From Basidiobolus meristosporus CBS 931.73 (lineage: Eukaryota > Basidiobolomycota > Basidiobolomycetes > Basidiobolales > Basidiobolaceae), in assembly GCA_002104905.1 (NCBI GenBank), contig MCFE01000235.1:57062-121061 (forward strand): a stretch of 64,000 nucleotides of DNA, in the 5' to 3' direction. The notes under the pieces were generated by a model. The model ran no database searches. It saw nothing but the letters and a program-made list of their open reading frames with translations, and was not told the DNA's origin. Shown here piece by piece: positions 40,027-51,222 of the stretch. Positions within the stretch are counted from its first letter, which is position 1. Each line of letters opens with the position of its first letter. Position numbers and translations under genes: made by a program.

Positions 40027-43000
40027 TCAGCAGCCGGGAGGCCACGACATGGGCAGGATGGTATAGGAACCGGCGCTGGCCAAAGTTGCTGATGAGTCGT
40101 GGAATGTGGCGGGTGTACGGGAGAAGCAAAGGCTTGTCGACGGCCGGTATACGTGCTATGGCGTGCAGTTGGTTGGGTGAGTGGGTGAGGTGCGTGCCGC
40201 GTGGGTGGTATAGAGCGAGCAACTTACCCAAGAGATTTCCATTGTGGGTGAAGAAGATCGATTTCTCCTCGGTCGAGTAGCCGCAGCCCAGGCAATCTCC
40301 ATGGGCTATGGGGCTGGTGAGGTTCAGTTTCTCCACGAACAGGTAATCTTCTCCGGCGTGGGTGGGGGTGCCTCCCGGAAGGATTGTACGGAAGTATATC
40401 TCGTCTACATACGGGTGATTGACCGTGGCGGTATAGCATCCGCGAGGATCAACGATCAGCATGAAGATGGTGTGGTCTCGGTCCATCATGCCAATCTGCG
40501 GAGAGCTAGTCAAGCGGGTTAGTTATGGGTGGACGTGTGCGGTTAGGCAGTCGCTTACATTCCGTCGATCAATCCCTCAAGTCCGAGGTGAACCTCAAAG
40601 TAAAACGCGTCCACGAAATCCGGCCTAGGCAAGTCAGCAGGCGGGTCGATCCCACTTAATCTTAGGGTGTGGGAGGACGGAGCAGTCGACTCAGTGTCCG
40701 AGAAGGTTAGCTCCAGGCTCTCGGATAGGGTGTCGACCATGCTGTGGGATCCTAGTATGTCCAAGATGTAGTCATCCTCCTCCTCGGCTTCGTGGTCTCT
40801 CGCATCCGTTTCTACTACGACATTTATGCCGGTCCCGTTTTGTTTCTCCTCGCCTACGTTCTGAACATGGTGACTCTCGGATGCTGGTTTATCGGCAATT
40901 CTCGATGGTAGGCTGGGATTGCGCTCCTTAGGCACACACCCAACCTCAAGGTGATCACCTATGGCCTCGCGCTCTGTCAGAGTGGATGTTGCAGGCTGGG
41001 GTTGAGCTGATGGGGAGATGTCTTCGGATAAACTCATGAAGTCTGGCTCTTCAGTAAAGTACGATGAAGAGAACATCGACTGCTCCAAGTCGGATGGGGT
41101 TGTGTCCGATGGGGTATCTCCTAAACCGAACATCAACGTTCTACTCTTGCTGGAGGCTGAAGCAATCCCGAATGAACCTAAACTGGAGCTGGTGGATACC
41201 TCGGAACGACCGGTGCCTAGGGTATCTACATCAAACTGGTTGTGCTCCAAGGTGAAGGCGATGGGCTGGTATCGTCTGGGTAAGTGCTGCAAAGGGTCCA
41301 ATTTCCCCCCAAAGTAAGCTCTACAGCCCTGACCTGCCGCTAAAGATATGGCCGGATACCATGTCGTAGCGGCAGGCAGGTTCTGGAACGCGATCCCAAG
41401 ATATATGCCATTCCGGTAATATTCGATGGTTCCATCATCTAGATCAATACAGGATGTGATGATGTCGCTTCTGCCCCACTTATCGCCGTATTGGTTGTTC
41501 GCCGGAGATGGTCCGTGCCATTTCCTGCATCGCTGCCCGTCGTAGGAGTAAGAATGCCCGTCATCCCCAACACCAGAGCCTCCTTCAGGGTTAAATTGGC
41601 ATAGGCCTGATGCCCATCCGACCTGGATCAAACCGTCAGTGTTCAGCCTAATCTCGTATGCGTATTTTCCATTTCCTTGGACTCCTCCAACGGCCCTAAC
41701 GCTCCCAAACGTCCACAAGTCATTTCGAACCTCCAGATTATCTCTACACAAAGTCAGATGCTTGGTTTTATCGGCTTGACTCCATTCGAAATAACGCGTC
41801 TTGTCAGCTGACTCACAGTCATCCCAAGGGAAGCTCGACGAATGGTTCAGTAGCAACAGGGTGTAAAAAAGCACAGATGGCGTCCGGGCCGAGGGTGTGA
41901 AAAGGTTAGCCCAGATTTTCAGCAGGATCTCTGGAGAGTCCAAGGATTTCTGGATGTGGCTACGGGTTAGGATTGTTGAAATGGCAACAACGGAGTTTTC
42001 CAGGACAGGCTCACAGAACTCATGAGTCAACATGGTGAGCTGCAAAACTCCCTTCTCAATCAGCTGGCTCCTGAGGGTATCGTATCTGGACAGGGCGGCC
42101 AGGAGATCTAGCGAGTGGCTGCATAGAGAAATCCTCGTGTCCTGAAGATTGGCATCTATGTCGGTGGCACTGATCCCATCATCGAGGCGAATGCCGATAG
42201 AGGACTCCGTCGTCGGGCCATAATTGAGGCGAGCAGATGGGAGTCCTGGGGATACTCTATTTTCTGAAGGTTGTGATCGGTAGAGATCACGAGCCACACG
42301 GGCAAGTGTAGCAGGAGATTGGACTTCCTCAGGCTTCACTATGCCATCACTGACCAAAAGTAGTGATACCATATTCATCAAAATGTGTGGTAGCTTTGTA
42401 AATGTGCCTCCATTAGGTGTCCCGCTACTTGGATCCTGGTCCTCGATTAGGATGCCCTCAAATGCTCTCTCATAATCGACCAAAATACGCAGTGCTCGTG
42501 CGAAATTACCAAAGCGCTCACGCAGTAGAGCCGGCAGGAGCATCGTTCCGGAGTCAATATCCACGTTACTCTGCAGGCTAGCTGAGGGTGCTCTTTGAAG
42601 CCTTAATAGGCCTTCAGGCTCAAGTTCAGCGGGGCCCAAGCTCTCTAATCCGAGGCTCGCACTTATTTCTTGTCCCAGCTCAACTATCCTGTGCACCAGT
42701 GGCTTTACGGCCATCGTCAGAAGTCTTTGGTAAAAGGTTGGCTCTATAGGGGAGTCAGTCAACTGGAGTGAGAATACGTGTGTGAAGCATACCATGGTTG
42801 GCCAAGATAACGAAGGTTTTAGCGCAGGTTCTTTGAAGCTTCCCCCGATCTCCATCTAGTATATGTAGCATGAGTTCATCGATACATGGAGACTGCAGAA
42901 TTCTCTGGGCCATCGTATCTTCAAAGTGTTAGCGAGCTTCCCTAGTGCGGCTCAACTAGATGAGGGCTTACTTGATGTGGAGGCTATGCTGAAGAGTATC

Positions 43001-45061
43001 GTTGTGGCTGAGTATTGAAGATCGTAGTCATTGGATCTTAGAAACTGCCACACAACATCCAATAGTGCGGCATGGCTCACTAGTGCCTCATGGTTCTTCG
43101 CTGAAGCTAGGAAGTCAGTACAACTCAAATACTAACCGATTGGCTACATACCTACAGAGCACAAACAAGCCAGGATTTCGGCTAGATACATCTGAATTAT
43201 AGTGTTTGTAGAAGTGTCCAGGTCTAAGAGCAAGGGCAAGCCTCCAGCCTCGATGATTTCAGTATGGGCTAAGGCTATTTCGAAGATTAGTTTCTCGGTA
43301 ACCCGTAATATCTTGTCGTGTTCGACCTACGATGGCTTGTAACCTCGTGCAGAAGGGCAAGTGCCCAGTATTGAACGTCCTCGTCCCCACTGGACAGGCA
43401 AGAAACAATCCTTTGGATACTTCCGGAAGTGACCACTTTCAGCTGGAAAGTTTCTATACAGCATCATCAGGCCCGTTGAAGATCGAACCACAGTCAACAG
43501 GGTTTACCGTTATGAAGAACCAGAAAGCGCAGTGTTCGCAGGGCGATCTTAGTTAGGTACGCTTCTTCTGCACTTAACAAGTTTGTGACGAGCTTGAGAA
43601 TTCCTCTGATCTGGCGAAACATCGGCCGTGCAACGTCTACATACATCACTGCCTGAATAAAGGGTCAATTTGAAACACTTGCTGCTCGCTTACCTTTTAC
43701 GACAAACTCATGCATCAACCCAATGGCCCAATAAATTAGCTCTCCATCTTCTGTAATCAGCACAAAGCCATATAGTCATGACGGACATACATCGAGGCTG
43801 AGCAGGCCCAACTTACCACTACGAAGGCAAGACGAGACTAGTGAGTCTATCCCGTGGTCAAGCAACATATACAATTGAGGAACGGCATCTACAATGAAGC
43901 AATGTCAACGATGCTTTGGCTTCGCCACATATCGAGCAATTCACCTGAAGGCTCCATAGAGGCTACTATCCGCACCAGGGTCTGTAGACAAACCTTGGGC
44001 ATGTTTACATTTCCAAAGGTTTTGCGCGTTAGGTCGGCCAGCATCGGGATGAACCTAGCCTGGATCATGGGTGAATGCAGTTCTTCTGTATGCATTCATC
44101 AGGTTACCAACTGATGGGATAGATCAAGCATGCTGAAACGAACCACAAAATGACAGATGATACACCAGCATCAGTATCCAATATTTCGTCTCATTGCTAT
44201 AGACGCTGAATCTTGCCAGGAGGCCGGCTAGTGTTGGGATTATGCTGTGCCGGACAATTTCGTGCTTATGCTCGTCTTTGGAAGGGGGAATGGCTGAGAT
44301 AGTGGTTTCATATGAGCAGTATACATCGAAGCATACCATGGGCATTGATTAGATCGCATAGAGTAGCTGCAGCGTGTCTATATGTGATATCTCTGTTTTC
44401 AGTACTCAGTATTCTCGCCAGTGCTTCCAAAGCCCCGGCATCAACCAGCAGTTGCTTGTTGTTGTCTGTGAGAAAGTTCAACCAAGATATACGCGATACG
44501 ACTCAGGACTCAATGATGAACTACCATTTCTAGACAGCATTTGAAGCGCGGCCACAGCCTTCAATTGTACTTCGTGGTTGCGGTCTTGCTTACACGCCTG
44601 TATCAGATATTTCAGGTGCGGCTCTATGGGTAAGAGAGCTCTAATGAACCATGCCCTTCAATGCGGAGATCACTGGAACCAACCTGAAATTGCTCGCTCG
44701 AGGAGTAGACGGAACGCACTGGAAAACATCAGGAGCCGGAACGGATTTGTCACCCACAAAGTCAATTACAATACCTCATTTGTAACGCAACGTTGTTGCA
44801 GCGCGCCAGGTCAACTAGGGTTTTTGACTTGATTGCTACTCAGGGGGAGTTATCTACCGTGTTAAACCGAGTCAAAGGTGAAAGTGGCATTGAATTGGGC
44901 GTACCTTCTTCAATCTGATCGCGGCCCCAGTTATTCAATGGTGAGCGCCGTGTATTGTTTTTCTCTCTGGATTGACCGACGTGTCGCCAAAGTGAAAGTA
45001 ACATATATACTGAAGCAAATCCGAGCGAAAAATAAAACAAACCAGGATGTGAGGCCGACAT
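40027..45061 (-). CDS. Membrane-anchored ARM-repeat / SPRY domain protein
   Basis: Multi-exon minus-strand gene. Possible start at 45061: MSASHPGLFYFSLGFASVYM gives a hydrophobic anchor at residues about 8-25. From about 44.8 to 42.7 kb many short exons, split by introns of about 50-60 nt, encode armadillo-like helices (LLVDAGALEALARILS, HEIVRHSIIPTLAGLLARF, RFIPMLADLTRKTFGN). The long exon 42743-40559 carries a SPRY domain near 41.72-41.29 kb (WTFGSVRAVGGVQGNGKYAY, GVGDDGHSYSYDGQRCRKWH), closest in style to RNF123-type SPRY. After introns 40506-40558 and 40089-40227 a second SPRY-like part (GCGYSTEEKSIFFTHNG) ends at the stop 40027-40029. No RING finger was seen. SPRY and ARM both bind proteins, so an adaptor role is inferred. 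Exon borders upstream of 42793 are not fully resolved, and the start is uncertain. Confidence 0.75.
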
Positions 45062-46180
45062 CTTTAATACACTCTCTCAGGCTGGTCCAGACTGATACTG
45101 TACAGGTTGTTCTCAATATCTCTGAAGGCAGGTTCCTAGGCGAAGGTATATATCGACTTGTGGCTGATTGTTTGACGACCTATGAGTTGATGTTAAGGCT
45201 TCAGCATAATTAGTGTAAAATTACTAATTTAAGCGATAGTGTAGCCAGATCGATTCCACCTGACAATCAATTCCCAAAAGAACCCTGTCTGCAGGGATGT
45301 CCGTAATCTTGGAATATGGCAGTCACATTGGCGTCATTGCTGATAGAATTGGCTTCAGCAGATGATTTACCAGCTGCGCTTCTGCCGTGGCGAGCGAGAT
45401 GATTGTGTCTAGTAGCCGGCAGACGGTTTATTTGGTTGCGAACGATACCCGCAGAAACCAATCTCTGAAATCAAACTCGTGCTGCTCTGCTCTTTTGTTT
45501 CCCCTGAATGTGATTGTCCAATCGTACATGTGTTGCTTTTGACAAGAATGCTCAGAAACATTACCAACTAGCCCTCACCAGGCCACTACTCTTCAGCCCT
45601 GTCTGCTGGCTCGTGCCGAAGCCGACCTTGCCTGTTCCCCTCCATGTAAGCTCAGCATGGACCAATACTGCGTGCCCCAGAATGGTGCTGAGTTGTTTTA
45701 TATCTCGATTGTAGGAGCCTGCGCCTCCCTGCATAGTTTGTGCTTATCTCAGGAGGTGCGCTTGTTACCAACGACTCTGTTCCCATCTAATCACGCGGAT
45801 GCTGGGCCGTCCAAAGTGTTACTGGGTCAGCTAGACAGATACACAAATAATCAGGTGCCTACTGATATGGCCAGCTATCACTGTCCGGAAATGTAGGCCC
45901 TCCGTTCGATAAGAAAATCGCTGAGCAAATCGTCGCGTTATCTGTATCTATAGGCTTCCGCCGATGAATCTTTCTGGCATTGAGGCCTCTCCCATCAAGT
46001 AGATAGCCACGGTTAGATAAAGGACGATGCATAAATATTTAATGTATGTACAGCAGTGATGGGATGTAATACACAGCGCTTTTAAAAAATCGGTTGTTGT
46101 CCTAACATGCCACTAGCAGGGGGAAGCGGCTTGGAGTACGCTAGCGGTGTGTACTTTCCGATCAATCGTAACCTCACTAG
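45062..46180. other. Intergenic, nothing recognised
   Basis: About 1.1 kb upstream of the ARM/SPRY gene and downstream of the membrane-protein gene. Only short frames without recognisable motifs. Confidence 0.5.
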
Positions 46181-47275
46181 TCATTGCTTCATGGAGACAA
46201 ACGAGCGTGGAGGCGAGTTATAGCTGTGGAGACTTGATACAGACTTTGGGACAGGCAGCTGTCCAATGGCATCCAGAGTCGGCTCAGCTACGACTGTATG
46301 CGAGCCTGAGGTCGATGAATGCAAGCTTTGCTTTCTCTGGAAGGTGAGGACCGCGTTGGTCAGAAATCGTGCCGAGATGCTCACTGGAAAGTTACAGTTA
46401 ATCGAGGTGCTCTGGAGAGATGGGGTATCCGCAAGAAACGAGTACTTACTGCCGAAATAGTAGGGAAGGATGGTGGTGGCGATGCTGATTCTGGTAAGTA
46501 GCGTCATCAAAACCACCACTGTCATTGTGATGGCGCTGATAATGAAAAAATGAATGCTTTTCTTGATGATCCGGTAATACGTCTTCACTCGTTGCGACAG
46601 ATCAGTATGGAAGAGTGCCGGCTCGATTTCCGTCCTTATCAGATGGATGTGCCTTCGGATGGCCACAATGAAGAGGATGCAGAAAGAAAAGTTGGTAATG
46701 AGGTCAAGCATCATGACATAATTAAGCTCGAAGGGAATAATTATGTACTCGCATTTGTGTAATGGTTTAGGCTCAGGATATTGAAGGTTTGCTAACACTA
46801 AACTAAACGGAATATATTTACTGAGACATAGGGTTGTGCCAACATAGCCAATTGCCCTCCGCTTTCCAAACGCAACATAGGCTCTTAAGAGCAGAACAAC
46901 GTCTGTGCAAGAGGCCGCGAGTTGGAAAAGGACTAACGAAAGCACATTCCTGACGGCACAGTTTACATCAAAAAGGAAGTAGTAGACTAAGAGGACTGAG
47001 GAGCCACACAGACCAAACACACAGTTGATCAGGCACAATATGACCATGAGTTGTGGTGGGGATAGAAAACGGACCTTGAGAATACTCCAGATCCCACTAG
47101 CAAACAATATTGCCGAGAGACAGTAGATAATGAGATTTCGGTTCGAAACCAGCAGTTGTTGACGTAAGTATGTTTGCCATTCATCTTGGGATTCACCACT
47201 GTATTGGGAATACTCATGGCGAGAGTACTGTGCTGCTGCTTCGCTTGTAAGGGCGAACATAAGTTTACTCCACAA
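46181..47275 (-). CDS. Seven-helix integral membrane protein, unknown function
   Basis: Predicted exons 47275-46450 and 46383-46181 (342 residues) with a 66-nt intron (gtaagtac...actttccag). Hydrophobic helices at about residues 47-67, 73-97, 107-130, 148-165, 188-209 and 241-265, and after the intron SISARFLTNAVLTFQ as a short seventh segment. The Ser-rich tail is probably cytoplasmic. The pattern resembles fungal 7TM/GPCR-like proteins with a conserved Asn near the end of TM7, but no named family is certain. The intron length is a multiple of three and has no stop, so unspliced RNA would read through to 364 residues; the perfect GTAAGT donor and the hydrophilic character of the extra 22 residues favour splicing. 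ATG 47275 is the first in frame; a second Met lies six codons in. Confidence 0.65.
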   Translation of the reverse strand: MWSKLMFALTSEAAAQYSRHEYSQYSGESQDEWQTYLRQQLLVSNRNLIIYCLSAILFASGIWSILKVRFLSPPQLMVILCLINCVFGLCGSSVLLVYYFLFDVNCAVRNVLSLVLFQLAASCTDVVLLLRAYVAFGKRRAIGYVGTTLCLSKYIPFSLVLANLQYPEPKPLHKCEYIIIPFELNYVMMLDLITNFSFCILFIVAIRRHIHLIRTEIEPALFHTDLSQRVKTYYRIIKKSIHFFIISAITMTVVVLMTLLTRISIATTILPYYFGSKYSFLADTPSLQSTSINCNFPVSISARFLTNAVLTFQRKQSLHSSTSGSHTVVAEPTLDAIGQLPVPKSVSSLHSYNSPPRSFVSMKQ

Positions 47276-48420
47276 TGTAAGAGCTATGGGGAATGCAATT
47301 ACTCTAATAGCAGCCTATTCATGAATTTCGCCGAGTGTGACTGTTTCTTAAATAGGACCATATGTTTGTTAAGCTGCCCCTCCCACAAAAATAGACATCC
47401 AGAGTCAGGACAAGGCCGATGCTAACCTAACTCGATAATTTGTTCGAAATTGCCGGTTTACCAAGATCTCACCAATTTAAAAAATCGATTCGCATCATAT
47501 AGATAGTTTGCATGTAATACGCATGCTATCCAGCATTGCCCAATGCAGTGCCGTTTGAGAGTATTACAGGATGATAGGTGGATGGTGAATGGTAAGTGGT
47601 GAATGGTAGGTAGTCACCCAATGAGATGGCGATTATGTGACAAAGGTTGCTGATCAAACTCTAACAATAAAGGCGCTCTCTGGGAAAAGCACACCATGCA
47701 CACATTGGCCAGGTTGCTATAGGCGGTGTTTCAATGCCCTAGATTCGGGAGACATTATGTCATAGTGTGCGCCAGATTCCCAGCTCTATTATTTGTTCCA
47801 GAAGAGCAAGCAGTTCTATTTGTAGAGTCTGGTCCCTTAGTTGCAAAGTGTCGAGCCCTAGCCCTAGCTGTGGTCACTGTTACACCGTGTTCTTGAATGA
47901 GATGCTACGCTGTTGACTGGCTGAGCTAAAACCATGTGCCAGAGAAGTGCCCACTGAATATTGCTTATTTGTTGGTGTCTATATCATCGTCCCTACTCAC
48001 CGAGTACGGTTGAAACCAAGTTATCGGAGCCATTTCTTGGTCGATCGAGTATTCCTGCTCATGGTGAAGTACCTGTTATGACGCACTCAGAGCTTACATT
48101 GGATTAGGCCACCGTTATCTTTAAATAATGCTCGTGATTACATGGCTTACCTTAGCTTACTCCTCCTTCCTTATTGGGCATTACGTGGAGACGACTAATC
48201 AACCATCACATTGTGCATTTAGAAGAAATTGGCGTAGTGTATCCAATGTGGCTGCGACATGAGATGGAATCAGCTAGATGCAACACAGAGCCATTTGATA
48301 CCATGGTAGGTATCAGGAATGGTTATTGCTTTGAAGTTGTTAGGTAATGTTTGGAAAAGCAAAGGATCTACGGATATAGAGAGCGCAAACTGGTGACGCG
48401 GGAGATGCCATCCTCCAAAA
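47276..48420. other. Intergenic, nothing recognised
   Basis: Composition falls back toward AT-rich. No coding signal or repeat relic found. A short tandem gatggtgaatggtaagtggt run lies at 47578-47612. Confidence 0.5.
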
Positions 48421-48768
48421 TGCTGTTAATTTCGTATGAACATCTAAATACTTGCATTAACTATGCCACTGAGACCTCAGTCTATGAAATAATAATTACT
48501 CCCAGACCAAAATCTCTGCAAGGATTTGCTTTGAATGCTTTCACCAACATTTCAAGTACCCAAAACATTAGAGTTGTAAAGTTGCCCAAAAGCCCCTAAA
48601 CCTTGTGCGCAGGCTCTTGGGACCTTCCTAAAAATATTTTATGCGCTTATTTTGCCAAGACCATGTAAAAGTACAAATACCACTTTACATTCAATAAATC
48701 AATAAGTGGAAGTCACATAATCTACTTACTCTTCCAATTACTTCCAATATCTCCAAGACTCTCACAAC
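48421..48768 (+). repeat. Copia LTR, solo or truncated
   Basis: About 348 bp ending ccaagactctcacaaca. The left third is strongly diverged, while the right two-thirds align well with other copies (ccatgtaaaagtacaaatacc). No target duplication found. Confidence 0.75.
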
Positions 48769-48769
48769 A

Positions 48770-48910
48770 TTAAAGACACTTTGTTCCCTCTATCAATGTT
48801 TTGGGGCTATTCCCCCTGCTCCATGAGGTAAGCATTCTTCTTCCTTTACAATGTTCAAAAGGTCTTTCTCCTGTAGCTGCATCATCATTTTGCCATCTAG
48901 ACATGATTAT
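48770..48910 (-). pseudogene. Copia gag scrap, opposite strand to the adjoining LTR
   Basis: The minus-strand reading KMMMQLQEKDLLNIVKEEEC matches the Gag region KMKVLLQERGLWDIVTGEEC of Copia-1. It lies head-on to the plus LTR, so it derives from a rearranged or second copy. Confidence 0.6.
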
Positions 48911-49772
48911 GGGTTGTATGAGGTGAAGTCCTTGTGGAATTTGAGAATTCAAATGTGCTCAACATCCTGGCTAAAGTATAGCAAGTACATCCCAACAAAG
49001 GATTTGGGCAAGAAGTAGTAAGATCCATACATTAGGATCTAGGTATTTGAGTAAACGTAAGTGTCTAGGTGTAAATAAGCCAGTTGAACATCCCAATGTG
49101 CTAATGAGTAATGTGATTGGATAATCAACGGAATCCAAGTCGCGTAACTTGGTGCCATGCAGATTCTTCATTGGCACCAACGCATACGTGCTTTGGTCAC
49201 AGGATCACGTGACAAGGATCCGTTGTGTGTTTATATGGGGCTAATGGGTGCATACGAGCAATAGTAACATGGTCCACAGGAGGGACTGAGCTTGTGGCCT
49301 TTAGAAAGCAACCGAGATGCTAGACTGGCGGCATCCAGAAGCAAACTATCCTTCGTCCGGCATTCAATCCAGTAATCATCATGGGGTTTGGTGTGCGTAG
49401 ACAGGACCAGGAAAGTTCAACTGCATACATACCTAGAATGGCCGACGACGAACAAACGTTTACACCGTCAAGGAATATTTCTCCCTCAATGAGGAAGAGT
49501 AGATAGTGTGGAGGTTATCGCATGGATTCGGGCGGTATTGGAAGGAATGCCCCTGGGGAGGTTGGGGCCATGGCAGAAATCCGTTCGCACGAATCTTCAT
49601 ACAGATTTCTCGAATGCATTCCAAAAAGCGGGGTGATTCTATTACGCTGCTTGGTGGCTATTTGCACAGATACCTGTTTGATTCGGGACCCGGCTAAGCA
49701 ACTGTGACACTAACAAATGCCGACCTTGGCTCGCATTCAAACCTGCCCAGTCTCATGAAATAACCAGCTTGA
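48911..49772. other. Intergenic, nothing recognised
   Basis: No coding or repeat signal identified apart from short frames at 49.5-49.7 kb. Confidence 0.4.
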
Positions 49773-49980
49773 CAGCACGATGTCGCCCCATACCTTGGCG
49801 GTGTCGTCGTTACCGGGCTCCGAGGGGTCGGTCAACTTCAACGAGACGATCTTGAAGGTCTACTTGTACCCACGGCGGGCTGGATGGCAGGCCTTGACGG
49901 TATATTTGGTGACCTCACTGACGACTGCAAGGTTGCCGTTGGCGATACTACGGAGAGTGTAGGAAATGGGGACGTAGGTA
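49773..49980 (-). pseudogene. Possible gene fragment with one stop
   Basis: A GC-rich island in AT-rich surroundings. The minus-strand frame reads SYTLRSIANGNLAVVSEVTK, then after an in-frame TAG TFKIVSLKLTDPSEPG and DDTAKVWGDIVLSSW. The composition looks protein-coding, but no family is recognised. Confidence 0.25.
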
Positions 49981-50589
49981 TAGTAATGAAGCCTATAGGA
50001 AGTGTATCCTGGCCAAAGTGGTCACATCCACCTGAGGCTACTCAATGGCTTGTATTTCTATCCTCGATGGTCACACTAAGAGTGTTGATCAATAAGGCTT
50101 GACGAGGGTGGATGCGAGCTGACCGACGTCTGCACGTATTAATTGTAAGTAGCCAAAACGGGCTTAGAAACTGGGTAGCTTTGGTATGGCATTGGAGTGA
50201 GCAGTGCAGTGGCTATATGGACGCTGATTGGCGGTGGGAAGCAGCTTTCCAGCTCCAGAGTATCATTGAGGCACGGCTGACCAATAACCGACCCTATGTC
50301 GATCGGTGTCGGATCATGTGCATTCATTGGCAATTGAAACTCCCTCATTAATCGGTAAAACGATGTCCCCTTCTGCGAACATGTTGACTGGAAATTAGAC
50401 GTCTGATACATGTACATCAATTTCTGCCTCTCGAATGCTCCAAGTACGCAGCACTGGAGTTGTTCCACCCCTCCCGTCGTGAAAGCTGGGCGATCTGTAG
50501 GGATGGCTGAGGACATGGAGACATCCATTTGCCATATGATTTGCAGAAATGGTGTCAAAATACACGGATCAATATTTTTTAACATCAAG

Positions 50590-50720
50590 CGTGGTGCACA
50601 CCATGCCAGCTAGGAATGTCAGCTTGAGGACACACCGTGCCTGATACCGCGAAGCTAAGTAGCATTGGTTAGGGCCAATATGCTGCTGGTTTCAAACTGC
50701 TGAATACGTGTGGAAGTGCG
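50590..50720 (+). ncRNA. 5S rRNA-like sequence, probably degenerate
   Basis: The segment at about 50638-50700 contains gcctgataccgcgaagctaa and gtagcattgg, close to the 5S internal-promoter region (general form GATCTCGGAAGCTAAGCAG), preceded by gacacaccg and followed by ctgaatacg where 5S has CTGGGAATAC. The box C equivalent is poorly kept and the 5' third is not convincing, so a pseudogene or a pol III-derived SINE head is as likely as a working gene. Confidence 0.35.
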
Positions 50721-51222
50721 GAAAGGTGGAGGGATGGCCCAAATCCCATTGGGTACCCTCGATTCAGTGGCCACCTGAGGCCATAAGCGCTAAGAACAGA
50801 AAATCCGAGCTGTTGGATGTTGATTAGTCATACAGGGTTCGTAGCAGGAGCCTAGAAACCAGCAGCTTCTTGCCAATCCATTATCGAAAGCCATCTGAAG
50901 TGACCAGAGATCCATGCATTATATTACTATTATGTGTAATCCGGTTGATCCCTTGGGCCACAAACAATGCTGAAGCTTCAAGCCTATTGGTCCGTAAAGA
51001 AGACAAACAGTAGAAAAAGCACCTAATCGTAAGGAGGCCCTGCAAAATAGCGACCATCACAACAAATACCAGTTCCATCATTCCATAATACATGCCGATT
51101 ATTCGATACCATATTAAGCTACTGCTTATTACGCCAGGGGCCAGGTTTTTTTCATATTTGGGTCATAACAGGAGGCCGAGCGGAACAGTACGTCACCTCA
51201 AACCTCATCCTAGGCTTCTGAT
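50721..51222. other. Upstream region of the LRR gene
   Basis: About 500 bp without recognised features and no clear TATA box. Confidence 0.4.

Noticed and set aside
50139-50588. 149-codon minus-strand frame
   Set aside because: No domain, AT-rich spacer, and only a weak coding impression; left unannotated.
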